This document shows, one piece after another, positions 12,116 through 23,175 of a DNA stretch of 64,000 bases. Under the pieces are notes generated by a model. The model saw nothing but the letters and a program-made list of their open reading frames with translations. It was not told the DNA's origin and did no database searches. The DNA lies in contig MNCI01015611.1 in assembly GCA_015680685.1 (NCBI GenBank), positions 312,901 to 376,900 of the forward strand. The letters are read 5' to 3'. Source of the DNA: Gnetum montanum. Lineage: Eukaryota; Streptophyta; Gnetopsida; Gnetales; Gnetaceae. Both the position numbers and the translations under genes were made by a program. The stretch's first letter is position 1, and every line of letters starts with the position of its first letter.

Positions 12116-12135
12116 TTGGCATTGTTGCCAGGGAA
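12116..12135 (+). promoter_or_regulatory. Primer-binding site of element B
   Basis: TTGGCATTGTTGCCAGGGA follows the LTR end directly. It is a mutated form of the Athila/Tat primer site TGGCGCCGTTGCCGGGGA, complementary to the 3' end of plant tRNA-Asp as I recall it. Confidence 0.75.
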
Positions 12136-12247
12136 GGTGTTAGTTATTTAGATTAGTTATATCATACAAGATCACTATAACAAGAATTCATGATATATCT
12201 CTTAAAAAAGAAATTAATTTTAATTAAGTCACACATGACTCACAACA

Positions 12248-14540
12248 ATGTCTCTCTCACAAGACTCTGACAATGCAATAATGAGTAAGGAAATTCATTG
12301 GAGAACCAACAAATTATATGATGATGAAGATAAAGTTTGGAGTACTCAACATTATGTAGCAGTCCCCTACATTCATGAACACCCTAATGATACTCAAAGA
12401 CTTTCATCATCCAACTCTGACACCTCTAGTAAGGATGAGACATCCCACAAAATGAGGAGGCCCAAAAGGCCTAGGACCTTCTCAATAACTAACAAGAACT
12501 TATTTGGGGTTTATTGGAAGACTTAAAAAATTCATAACAAGTTTTGTAGTTCCCTCTCTTCCTCTACTCCTTCAATGTCAGATTGTGACATGGATGACTA
12601 TCTTTCAAGGAATCGGCATAGAACTAAAAACCGAGCTCATAAAGAAAATCGAGAACATCAACATGAAGAAAGACAACATTGTCTCAACTAGCAAACTCAC
12701 AACCAACTTAGTGACAATGAACCCCTATGGTCCACTAAGAGCCTAAGGCCTATACAAGAGGCCATTCGAATATCCTATAGACATTGCAAAGAGAGCCATC
12801 TACCTAGGCTTGATTTAAACAACTTTCCCAAGTTCGCAGGAGGCTATGATTCAAATCTGCAACATCATTTACAAGCCTTTTATGACGCCTGTGTATGGAA
12901 CAATATTGATAATGAGTGGCAAAAAATTAAGCTCTTTCCTATGACACTCATTCACCAAGAAAAAGTGTGGTACATGTCATTAAAACCAAAATCAATCCAT
13001 AGTTGACCAACAATGGTAAAACTCTTTATTGAACGATATAAAACCTATGCTAAAGTGTTGGCCTTGAGGAGACAAATCCAAGAATGGAAAAAAGAGCAAC
13101 ATGGACCCTTGGACATGGCCTTAGAAAGATATTATGCATTATTAAATAACTACCCAAGTCATTGGTTCTCTGAGGAGAGGCTACTGTACCATATCATAGA
13201 TGGGCTCCATAATGAAACAAGGGAAACCCTAGGGATGTATGCCCGAGGTCAACTATACAAGCTACAAACCCATTAACTCTAAGAGCTTATTAAGTGGGTA
13301 GCAAAAGAAGAAGGAGAAATAGCTAAATAAGAGAATGTTGAAAGCTCTCAATGGGACCAAAATATTGAATTAGAAAAGGTCCGTAACCATAAAGAGGAGA
13401 AATCAGCTCATCTTGAGGAAGTGCAACCATTTCTACCTTTGTCAATGCAACAATCAGTAGATGAAATCACGACAAAGTTTAATAAGATGATAGAGTGGAT
13501 GCATGGAAAATATGGAGAATATGCTAACAATAGTATAGGCACAACTATGCCAAATCAAGAAACAGGATAGGACACCACACAATAATCAAAACAAAGGGTA
13601 GAAGATAATAAGAATAAGAACTCAACTACCAACTTCTCATATCAATGCAATGTCAGTCTGTACAATCACCCCAAAGGCCAATGCCTAGTTTTGTCACATT
13701 TGCATGAGCATTGGGGAGGAATGTTGCATCCAGATTTCATACAGAAATATTAGGTTCAACTACAATGGCAAAAGCCCCAGTCGCAGGGGAATCCATCACC
13801 AACTCGACCATATCCATTGTATGTCCCAACACCAAATGCTTACTATGTTCAACATCCTATTTCTCCAACCAGATCATCATCCTCTACTTCACCTCATCAT
13901 TATCATTCTCTAGAATACTATCCACTCATATCCTCTCTGCCAAGGTCACCACCTCATGTACCTTACACTTTTCCTCAACAACAATATTCTCACCCTTCAC
14001 CTCCTTCTACATCGTCACCAATTGTACCTGAAGGGTTTGCACCATAGCATGAACCCACGAACGTTACTTGTGCTACTATTGATAATAGTAGTGGAAACCC
14101 ACTACACCAAAGGTGTCCCTTCTTTAGACGTGACTATTGAAAGGGATACCTCAGTTTCAAAACCACTGCATCTTCCAACTCAGCATAAGTTCAACACTAT
14201 GGTGCCTCTTCCTCTTCGAACCCAATGCCTCATGTTACCTTATCAAGGCCACCAATCAATACTCCAACAACCATGTGGCCTAGTGAATCTAGCCACAAAG
14301 GGAGACATATTGATCCTTGCATACCATCTTATGATCATAGGTTCCATAGTGGGTTAGCTCCTTATCACGTAACCACTTCTTATAATCTGCCCCACTATGC
14401 CTACTACAATCAAGTGTGTGAACCCCAATTTGGATATATTCCTATCACCACCTCAAAAGACACCTAGTGGTTTGGATATGATCAGACTCAAATGTTTCCA
14501 AAATGCTTGGATTCAAACCTTTCATTTATTAATTTTAGCC
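12248..14540 (+). pseudogene. Gag of element B, broken by frameshifts and stops
   Basis: Starts at ATG 12248 (MSLSQDSDNAIMSKEIHW), the same place relative to the LTR as in E and F. After a frameshift the capsid part runs about 12800-13330, with LDLNNFPKFAGGYDSNLQHH, the LFIERYKTYAKV block at about 13020, and ERLLYHIIDGLHNETRETLG at about 13175-13235. D has the same landmarks (NNIPRFEGGYNSNLQTHL; HHIIDGLRVETRRTLG). A Cys/His cluster follows near 13640-13710 (YQCN...HPKGQC), in place of a CCHC knuckle, then a Pro/Ser/Tyr-rich tail to about 14460. It would form the capsid. In-frame stops and at least two frameshifts break it. The overlapping open frames at 13704-14357 are alternative frames of the low-complexity tail. 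Confidence 0.8.
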
Positions 14541-14575
14541 ATACTCAACTGATTAGTTATGGGGGATATCCTCCA
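14500..14575 (+). other. Scar of the missing pol in element B
   Basis: In D, 3.7 kb of protease, RT, RNase H and integrase separates the gag tail from the motif GTCATGGGAGAGATGG (39681-39696) at the end of pol. In B the gag tail ends near 14500 and the equivalent GTTATGGGGGATATCC is already at 14556-14571. No RT or integrase motif can be read in any frame of B. The join therefore lies within about 60 bp upstream of that motif. Confidence 0.75.
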
Positions 14576-15975
14576 TTTTGACAAGCGGAATTAATAAATA
14601 TTTTTCCTTTTCTTTAAATTTACAATTTTTTTTCCAATTTTTCATCTTTCAATTTGTTGTTTTATCTTTTTATTTTTATGTTGTGCCTTTTTACAAGTAA
14701 TCTCATCTACGAATAAAACACTCATGTGACTCATTGGTCGAGGTTTTGTTCTCCACTATCAAGTCTCAGGTGACTAATTACTTGAACAACGAGCCCACAA
14801 CATCCACCTATCCATTTCATTAATAAGAGGTTCTACCCTGGGCACAATGATATTCCTAATCATTAAACCTTAAAGTAACCTTGTGTTATTATACTTAGAG
14901 CAAAGAAGGATGGACTAAGCAGGAATGGCCATGGTGTGACACCAAGGGGACTTGTGCATGTTCTTTGGTGACATATGTAGGAGTTATCATGTAGCTTGGT
15001 TGTACTAAGATCCTTGTAGATCTAATAAAAAATGGGAGTAAGAGTAATTAAAAGGCACTCAATCAAGAAATCCAATGCTATTATAGGAGGGCCCACTTGA
15101 AAGACATGCACCCATGCTTGAAGGTAGGTGGATTCTTTGGATTAAGCATTGAAAAAAAGAAAAAGAGAAGAGAAAAAAAAGCAAGAAGAGTGTGCCAAAG
15201 CTGCCATATAAAAAGAAAAAGAAAAGATCAAGCTCAAAATTCTGCAAAGAAATTCCAAATCACTTCTCCCTTGAACAAAGAACCAAGTGATTATATGCCT
15301 TATTGTTGTGGTACTCTTATGGTTGTCCATCATGGGATGAAACAATGCGATGTCACTAATCAAAGGAATGGACTTGGTCCTAATTTTTGAACAATGAGCT
15401 AATGACACATTAATCATGCCTTACAATGAGGATTCATTATGCCCTAGGCTAGTTATCTCATGTCCCAATCTTTGCAATCCCTTCTACAATTTGCTTCATC
15501 TCATTGTTCATATATTTGTAACTCATGTCTTGTGTAGAATTGAATCCATACCTCATCATGGTGGTGTCTACATGTGTGTGTTTTGTGGAACTAGTGTGGA
15601 TTAGTGCCTACGAACATTTTAAGATGTGGTTACACAAGGGCATTATAGGTTGGAACCTGCTTTGGGGAGGACCCACTTGTGTAACTTTTGTAATTTGTAC
15701 TTGTTGCACACCATCACATCATTTTATACCCTCCAAGAATTACAATACTCTTTCCCTCATTATTCTTCTAGTTCAAACGTTCCTATGAACTGATACACGT
15801 CCTTTCTCCTCATCTGATTCATGCATTTCATTTCCAGATTCTACACCATTATAATTTTTGTGCCTTTCAAACTATTTAATGTTACCTTGGACCTTTTACA
15901 TTGACTTCAAGTCCTTCATTTTTTAGTTTAGAATTTCAGCAATTTATCAATTCTTCTAAGTACCCTACTTTAGAC
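14576..15975 (+). other. Post-pol spacer of element B
   Basis: Noncoding. It opens with a T-rich tract (14590-14700) as in D and F. A block with GAGCCCACAACATCCACC at 14790 corresponds to GTGAACCCACATCATCTGCC in D and GTGAGACCACATCATCC in F. The short conserved block AAGACATGCACCCATGCTTG is at 15101-15120. The open frames on both strands in 15059-15788 overlap A-rich repeats and are not conserved in D or F, so I do not call them genes. Confidence 0.65.
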
Positions 15976-15978
15976 AGG

Positions 15979-16070
15979 TCATGATATCACATATGCAATA
16001 TCACGTCTGACGCAATATCACAACTACGCTATCGCATACGCGATATCGTATTACATAAAATTATATATAT
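15979..16070 (+). promoter_or_regulatory. Internal LTR-like motif array and TATA-like box upstream of ORF3 in B
   Basis: About 72 bp with ATGATATCAC, GCAATATCAC, GCAATATCAC and CGCATACGCGATATCG in a row, followed by TTATATATAT at 16061-16070. These are the same motifs, in the same style of repetition, as in the U3 of the B LTR (11275-11360; 19575-19665), where they also stand upstream of a TATA box. The equivalent place in D holds D-type motifs instead. A 16-nt C run follows at 16082-16097. It is a candidate second promoter driving ORF3, about 520 bp downstream. Confidence 0.55.
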
Positions 16071-16081
16071 TGACTCTACTA

Positions 16082-16097
16082 CCCCCCCCCCCCCCCC
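16082..16097. repeat. Poly-C run of 16 nt
   Basis: An uninterrupted run of 16 C just downstream of the internal TATA-like box of B. The D element lacks it. Length may be unreliable in the assembly. Confidence 0.9.
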
Positions 16098-16592
16098 ATG
16101 CATGTCAACATCATTTTCAACTATTCACGAGGGGGAATTTTTTAAATTTTCTTCTACAACTCGCGACTTGCACACCTCTTATTCCAATAGCCATAACTTG
16201 CTCGCTAGTGCTCTGATTCTTATTCTGAAAGAACCTACTTGAACTCGGAGTGTTCAACATAGTTGTGGGGGAGGGGTACACTTCAAATTGCATATAATTT
16301 TTTTGAAATTTTTCATCTCCCGAAGGATACTATAGAGGGTAATTTATTACAAAAAATGATGATAAACATGTGCCAAAAATAATCTTATCTCCTCACCTAC
16401 ACCAAGAAATTAAATTTTAAAGCCACCTAATCAAATTAAGGGGTCAAATATTAAAACTTTTAGGGGACATTTCCACAAGATTCTCTAACTCTGGATCACA
16501 CAAAATAAGAAATGAATTCATTAAGGCAAAAGTAAGGTATAACTTAAATTTTGTAAATAACCTTACTAATGGTCAACCTTGTGTGATTGCAA

Positions 16593-19380
16593 ATGGCCCT
16601 TAAATGTGGACAACAAGAAGGACCCTCTCAAGGTGTGTCCAAGCAACCTAAGAGAGGCAGAAGACAAGTGTCTTCCAAACAACATGTAGAGTAGGAGGCA
16701 CAATCATTTAGCATCCATCAAGAGATTCCTACTACTGCATAGTCCGGATAGGTGGAAGAAGGAGCTGCTAAAGTGCCTAAATAAGGATAACACCTCACAT
16801 TTTCCTCGGAGTGTGTCCAGGCTATCTGAGAAAGGTTCACATTAGCAACTGTGATCGTGGAATTAAACTTTGGACCTTTCATGAAATTCACTCTTGAGGT
16901 TGTTAGGGACCAACTCAAAGGATCTCCATTATGGCCTACCTTCTCTGAAAATGGTGCCTACTACTTGGGAGAAATGTACCATTTTGGCACAATAAGGAAA
17001 AGGGCACCATAGTTGACATTTGTGGTGTGTCTATAGATTTTTCTGCCAAGGCCATCTCAGAAGTGTTGAACCTTTCAAATACAAGGCCAAAAGTTGCTCA
17101 CTTGTCCACTCACTCCGATGCTAATGTGTGAAGAGTTTGGTTGGATAGGGTGTATGGCAAAGAGGACAAGACATAAGGAGAGTTAACACTGGAAGAAAAG
17201 ATATACTTTAAGATTGGCACTTATCACATCTTCCCCATGAGATGATTAAAAAGAATCTCAAAGTATGTGCAAGGGGATGTATGATATTGAAGGGAAAGGC
17301 TAATGCTAACCTTTCTCATTTGTATCTCATGGAGATCTTGAGATGGTTTAAAGAATGCAAGATAGGGAAGTTCCTGTTGCCCTTCCCTTATCTCATCAGG
17401 AAGTTGTGCAAACGTGTTGGTATTTTGGGGTACACTAATGACATTCCTAGAAGAGCCCAAAATGCTTCATTCGTTAAACTCAAAGGAAAAGTGCTAATGA
17501 GACATTGGAACCATAGCAAGAACAGATGGTGGGGCCCACTACAACTCAAATAGTTGGGCCTAGCCAACTCCCAAGCACAAGGCCCAATTAACAACAAGCA
17601 GGGCCCAAAACGAGCCAGCGAGACCAACTGTCACCACCGTTGTAGGATTATTGATCATCAATGAGCCATCTTAGGGCCATCACTAAGATGGTCAATTGGG
17701 GAAGTCATGATGATGCTAATCTCTTCCGCGTCATCGACAACACCTTACGACCCACAATTTCTATTGATCGTGTAGGGGGCGAAGTGTCTAGTTAAATAGG
17801 AGGAGGGGAGACTCATTGGTCACAACAAATTTTAGGGAATGCTACATCTTTCTAGGTGCAATTGAAAATGGGTGAAGAGGCCATAGTGGTGGTCATGCGG
17901 CACCAAGATGCAGCAAAAGTCACAGAAGTGGTCATGGACCACATCAAAGAATCTTTCAACATCCCTATTATGCCATCGGTCAATTTCATAGGAGCATGGG
18001 ATGCTCAAACTCTAGCTAGCCCCTCAATGACTCCTATAGAGCATGAGGATGTCCTTGCTTGATTGTTGTAGATAGGACGAGTAATGACGTCCTTGTTCAA
18101 CATCCCACAAGATGTCATGGTAGTGCAATCAGACCTCATCTCCACCAAAGGAAAGCTGGTCATGGCAGAGACCAGGGTCGAGCATGCAGAAGAAAATTTG
18201 GCAAAACTCCAAGAAAGGCTTGTTGCCCTAGAAGCTACACAATGGGACCCATCTCAGTTTGTTCCTGCAGACCAGCAGGACACTTTCAAGATGGAGAAAC
18301 TTAATAAACTATTAGTGGACAATAAAAGAGTGGCGGAGGAGAAGGAGAAGGCTGATTGGGATGCCTTCAAGGCACAAGCACAAACCTACATGTATGCCAA
18401 GGCACTCAAAGCCTTACAGGAAGAGAATAAATAGCTTGCTATTGACTATCTTTAGTTGACCACTGTGGAGAAACAAAAGAATGTTCTCGAGGAAAAATTT
18501 CAGCAATTACAAGAATAGTTGGTCAGGGTCAACCAAGATATGAATCGTTTAGCTAGAGAGAATTGAACCCTCTCAATGGAGGAGGTACACCTAATCCATT
18601 AGAAGATGGCCATCAAAGTAAGTGTGTGGGAAAATGAGGCCAAGTGGCATGAAAAGTTAAAGGAGCACTTTAGAGACTAGGTGGGGATGTACAAGCAAGT
18701 CATAGAAAAGGATCCATATGGTCAAGGCCCACATCAACACTTTCAGTGCTCAACACACTGATTGGTGGGCCATACTGGACACATATGCATTTTTCCACCA
18801 AGTAGAGCTTAAAAGCTGAGAACTGTAGATTCAAGATCTCATAGAGTACATGGAATTGGCAAACCTGTGGTATGCCAATCTAGCCATGTTGACAGCAGGA
18901 CACCTGAGAATAGAGCTTAAGAAGTAGGTAGCTAACACTTGCACCAAATATGAAGCAGAATTTGTGAAGCACAAGAAAATGTTGTAGAAGATAGAAATCA
19001 CAAATTTTGAACTAGATGTGGTTAAGACCAGCTACCAAGGCCAGAAAGATGTCACAGTGGACTTGGCTCAACAACTTACAGATTTCCAGGAGTATAGGGA
19101 TAAAGCTAGAGCCTACGAGGAGGAATGACGGTTGTTTGTAACTTGGTATGTTAAAGCAAATCAAATGTTCTCGCAACTACCATGTCCATGGGAGGTGCCA
19201 ACTCCATCAAACATTGGAGCATCAGCATGGATGGCACAAGACTCCTGAACTGAAGAGGAAAAGCTCCAAGCATTATTGCAGAGCCATCAAATTCCCAAAT
19301 CTGGAGCATAAGACAAGGGGAAGCATTCCATGGAGAAGCCATCGCCACCTGGAACCACATGAGTTTCACAAAATTTTGAA
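16593..19380 (+). pseudogene. ORF3 (env position) of element B, with a plant-transposon-protein-like domain and a coiled coil; broken
   Basis: ATG at 16593 opens MALKCGQQEGPSQGVSKQPK, similar in style to D ORF3 (MAPKQKCLQEVEPLQPWEK). The middle part is shared with D: GSPLWPTFSENG.YYLGEMY at about 16920-16980, and LLPFPYLIRKLCKRVGILGY at about 17370-17440 against LPFPCLIRKLYKRVGI in D. This LPFP-LI-LC-R-GV pattern is, from memory, typical of the domain called 'putative plant transposon protein', often found in Athila-type elements. The second half (about 17850-19100) is rich in Ala, Glu, Lys and Gln and reads as a long coiled coil (AETRVEHAEENLAKLQERLV). The end (about 19140-19260) keeps FSQLPCPWEVPTP, as in D (ISCPWDVPIP). 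No signal peptide or membrane segment is seen. Several stops and frameshifts are present. The protein's role is unknown. Confidence 0.65.
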
Positions 19381-19536
19381 ATTTTGTAATTTTTTTGTTT
19401 GTGTCCTAATTTTATTGTATTCAATTCTCCACTGTAGCATGAATAAATTCCTAGTTAGTCAATAATCCCATACCTCTTAAATATGTAATCAATGGAGCTT
19501 GTTCTTGTTTTGTTTGACTCGAGGATGAGTTTTCAT

Positions 19537-19551
19537 TCAGTCGTGGGAGTA
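19537..19551 (+). promoter_or_regulatory. Polypurine tract of element B
   Basis: TCGTGGGAGTA stands directly before the 3' LTR start TGATGAATC. D has GTTGTGGGGGTA in the same place. It serves as primer for plus-strand cDNA synthesis. Confidence 0.7.
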
Positions 19552-20417
19552 TGATGAATCATGATTCATCAAACCATGATATCACATCCATGATATCGCG
19601 TGCGCGATATCATGTATGCGATCTCATGGCCTGGCTCACAATATCGAGTACGCGATATCGCAGTTCCCATGTGAGCCTATAAATACACAATGGGATGCAT
19701 GGGAAAGTAGAATTTTTTAGTAAGTTTTAATAGTCAGTTAGAATAGGATATTTTTGTCAGTTTTTCCTCTCAGCCCTTTGCTCCCAGTGCATGTCCGTAG
19801 TGTGATGATTGTAATTGTACGACACCTTTATTCGAGTGAGATGTACTTGGACACATGCATGACCAAAAATAAAGATTGAGATTACTTGATCATTGCAACA
19901 TTCACTTAGTTTAATTATTTAGTTGTTATTGTTAATTATTATTTTCATAGTTAATATCTCTTCACCCTAAACTCTTTAAATGCAGAATGAGTACAACTTA
20001 ATCACAAGCATTTAAGTGTGACTACTTGGTAACACAATAGCGTACCTAGGATCTGCACTTGGTAATCCCAGTAGTAGTTTTGCACGAGGTCCAAGATGTG
20101 TATGGATGATTAAGGGATAGATGCTCATCGCACTTAGGCTAGCTTAGACTCTCTTCACCCTTTCCCTCTTAGTTAAAACAAAGTTACTTTCCACTACCTC
20201 TAGGAGTAGCACTAGTTTAGGACCACATCATGCATCTCACTTTGGACTAAACCATACATGACAAAGAAAATACTAGTCTAGCTGGAAAGATAGCAAACTA
20301 TGATCAATGAGTAACTATCTAGATACCACAACTAGCCTTTCTACGAAGTTCGACCAGATCATGCATGAAACACTTGTATTCGTATTGTTGAGTGTAGGGG
20401 TACCTTGCCACTCATCA
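19552..20417 (+). repeat. 3' LTR of element B
   Basis: 866 bp, pairs with 11250-12115. TATA box at 19677-19685. The U3 array here keeps more CpG (for example GCGTGCGCGATATC and GAGTACGCGATATCG) than the 5' copy. It is followed by the target duplicate ATTGT at 20418-20422. Confidence 0.92.
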
Positions 20418-20782
20418 ATTGTCTTAGAAATATCATTGTAATTTTGAAACCTTAATGGTGTAACTCCTTACCAAAGATTCACTAGTTATGGATTCACCAT
20501 CATGTTATGATTTCTTTTGGTGGTTGAACTCTTATATCTCTTCAACCTTCTCCTATAGACTTATAAACTAAATAGAAGAGGTGAACTCTTTATCATTCTA
20601 GTTTTTACTCCATGACTTATCCCAAACTTAAAAACCTTTTTTTGTTCTTTTTCTAATAGATAATTCATTTTATAATCAAAAAATTCTTTAGGACTTTTGA
20701 AATCTTCTAAACTACTAGTGTGTTTGGTCATTAACTCAAAACAATAGCTAATTTTTTTGCCTTCCTAGCACCTAAAAAAAAC
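20418..20782 (-). pseudogene. Internal region of C, 5' part: coding remnant interrupted by B
   Basis: Read on the minus strand from 20782, this gives ELMTKHTSSLEDFKSPKEFF, DYKMNYLLEKEQKKVFKFG, then QNYNDISKTI at the junction with B. The frame continues at 11249 into YKYFPKPLIPRKAW once B and one ATTGT are removed. It is a Lys/Glu-rich protein of unknown family and is likely the gag-like product of C. The start of the stretch (about 20770) lacks a canonical primer site; a weak candidate is TAGGTGCTAGGAAGG. Confidence 0.45.
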
Positions 20783-21661
20783 TATTGGAAACCTTTTGGG
20801 ACCACCAACTTTTTCTTTGGTCTTGTGATTGGGATTACGGGAAATGAAGGTGTTTCTTCAAACTTGAGTTTAGGTGCCTATTGGTCTCTGGAAACACCAA
20901 GGCCCAAATACCTCCAAATAAACTCAATGATAATAAAGTGAACTATGTGTATTTGCTATTATGAATGTTGAAGTGGTTGGGTTTGTATATAAAACTATAA
21001 CTATCTATTATAAAAAAAAATTAGCTAACCTCATTGAATACTATGAGTTATTAAAGATTCATATTTTATCAAGTCACTTAGTCTATATAGTCCCTATAGT
21101 ACATTACATAAAACAAATAAAATTTTACCAAAATGTTTTAGTACAATTATGCAAAAATATTCCTAATTTTACTCAAAGAGAAAGATCTACAAGAAAATGA
21201 AAATAGAGTGAGATTTAATGGATTTTAAAAGAAAAAAGAAAAGAAAGTAGATTTGTGTAAAATCTCAAACATTTAAGTGAGATAGATTGAACATGAGGAA
21301 ACACTTCAAAATAAAGCTATTGTAATTCAATTTAAAATATCACAAATTGTCAAAACCTTCTGAGCTCAACAAGCAATTTTGTAAAAGACACTCTTATTAA
21401 ACTACAAAATGCTTTGTAAATAGCAAAATACAAGCTACTATTTGGCTATTTATTTAGTTTTTAAGAATTGCAAATAATAGAGTTATCAAAAATGATTTAA
21501 CAATTTTAAGATTGAAACATCAAGGAAAAAACCTTAAGAATTGAAGTTATTTCAAGTTAACTCAAAATATCAAAGATTTTCTAGACCCTTTAGACTCAAA
21601 CAAGCAATTTCATAAAGACATTACTATTAAATTACTCAAGATGTTTTTCAAAAGAAAACAT

Positions 21662-22925
21662 TGTTGAGGCCAACCTCACCCATGCTAGGCATGGGGCCAT
21701 TATCAATGCACATGTAGGAAATTATAGTTGCAAAGTAGTCAAACTGCACAAATCAAATTCATAGGAATTCAACAAAACAAAAAGCAAAAAAAAAAAAAAC
21801 AAAAAATAAAAATAAAAAAAAAAATCAAGAGAAAAGAGAAGCCACTTGAAAAATGCCAACAAAATAGCATGTCTTTAAATTATAAAACATGCTAATGACT
21901 ACATAATTTGTGCAAGTCTAACGAATTGATTTCCATTATTTTTAAAAAAAGAATTACATATTTACAAACGTTTGTTAAAACATTTGTAACAGTGATGCAG
22001 CGTGTGTGGACGATGAATGACGGTTTAGGGTTAGGGTTTCTCCCGCATGCCGCTATTTACAACGGAGCCAGCCAAAGCCAAAGAAGGGGGGCAGAGCCAG
22101 AGTTTGCAACGACCATTTTATGTTCTGTAGCTAGCAGGGTGGGGCACCAATCAGGGCCTTCACTCGCTCTAGTAGTACCTTCCAGCAGCCTTTCTCTGCG
22201 TTACATACTCTAACAATTGGCACCAGAGATACTGAAAACGGAGGTGTTTTCGGCAATCTTCTCTCATTTGCAGGTAGGCGACAAAACACGGTAGGAGCGT
22301 GAAATGCGCAGTGAACATCAACAGCAGTTGCAAGCAGATTGCAGATGACAATGTGCTTGCCCTGCAGTAGCAATTGCTGAACAACGGTTTTCTGTTTTCT
22401 TAGACATGTTTTTTTTTCTTTTCTGCCCACGCTGCAGAGATCAACACCCAACAACGGTGGTGCCAACGTAGACACCGTGAGGGGTATCGGTAGAAGTTTT
22501 TCTTCTGCCTATAAATAGAAACCTGGCAGAGATAGGTTGTATGCACAGGCAACACAAATAACATTAACTTCATTTTGTTCTTTATTTATTTGCTTTCAAA
22601 CAACAAGGATAGATTTTTCTCTCTGCCATCTCCAAATGCAGAAGCACCCGCGGTCTAGATAACTTTTACAGTTTTCAATATTATTATTTGCATTTTTTTG
22701 AATTATTTATTGTACTTTTTTAAATTGCACAAATTATTTAACTTTTTAATATTCTTATTAAATTTAAAGCTTTTAATATTTTGTTTAAAATATTGTTATT
22801 ATTGTTTTGTTACATAGCCCTTTTCTGATTTCCGTACCCATACGGGAGGTGCCCTAGTAGGCAATAGTCTCTTAAAACTAATTTTCACAAGTGTTGGCGG
22901 CGTGTCCAAAATTTACGCATCAACA
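21662..22925. mobile_element. Solo LTR S (1264 bp) nested in the 5' LTR of C
   Basis: Begins TGTTGAGG, ends GCATCAACA, and is flanked by AACAT on both sides (21657-21661 and 22926-22930). The other LTR of C reads straight through this site (GAAAACATAAGCTC at about 8280), so the empty site is present in the window. It contains a TATA box CTATAAATA (22509-22517), an A-rich tract (21780-21830), and AT-rich DNA at 22680-22800. It is unrelated in sequence to the other LTRs here. No internal region or second LTR is present, as expected after LTR-LTR recombination. Small open frames inside (21908-22213 plus; 22131-22475 minus) are not conserved coding. Confidence 0.88.
22021..22043 (+). promoter_or_regulatory. 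Telomere-like (telo-box) motif in the U3 of S
   Basis: GGTTTAGGGTTAGGGTTTCT holds three adjacent plant telomere-type TTTAGGG/TTAGGG units. Short telo-boxes are known promoter elements in plants. Here one lies about 470 bp upstream of the TATA box of the solo LTR. Confidence 0.5.
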
Positions 22926-23175
22926 AACATAAGTTCTTATATGGCAACCAAATAGAAGTCTAGAATTACATGAAAATAGAGCTATAAGAGCAATTAGAAA
23001 ATCACAAAATTACATGCCAAGTAAAGAACTATCTAAACCATTAGCTAAGGAACTAAAAAAAAATGAGAAGAAAAGAACTCACAAGATTTAAACAAAATAG
23101 CTCAAATTGCTGCAATTAGCAAGCCATGCTTTCTGAGAAATCTCCAATAATTCTTCCAATTCCTTCCAAAATTCC

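Larger units (their letters stand above)
11250..20417 (+). mobile_element. Element B: Athila-type retrotransposon without pol, nested in C
   Basis: The two LTRs, 11250-12115 and 19552-20417, are both 866 bp, begin TGATGAATCATG and end CATCA. The five bases outside them are ATTGT on both sides (11245-11249 and 20418-20422), a perfect target duplication. Inside are a tRNA-Asp-type primer site, gag, a scar where protease to integrase should be, the conserved spacer, an internal motif array, ORF3 and a polypurine tract. It is a defined, complete insertion of 9168 bp lacking any RT, RNase H or integrase, so it could only have moved with enzymes supplied in trans, unless pol was lost after insertion. 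Confidence 0.9.

Noticed and set aside
13704-14467. Several overlapping open frames of 69-133 codons
   Set aside because: They are alternative frames of the Pro/Ser/Tyr-rich gag tail of B. None has motifs or conservation of its own.
15059-15788. Small frames on both strands in the B spacer
   Set aside because: They lie on A-rich repeats in a spacer that is noncoding in D and F and are not conserved there.
16718-17627. Frames on the minus strand opposite B ORF3
   Set aside because: The plus strand aligns with D ORF3 at protein level. The minus frames are shadows.
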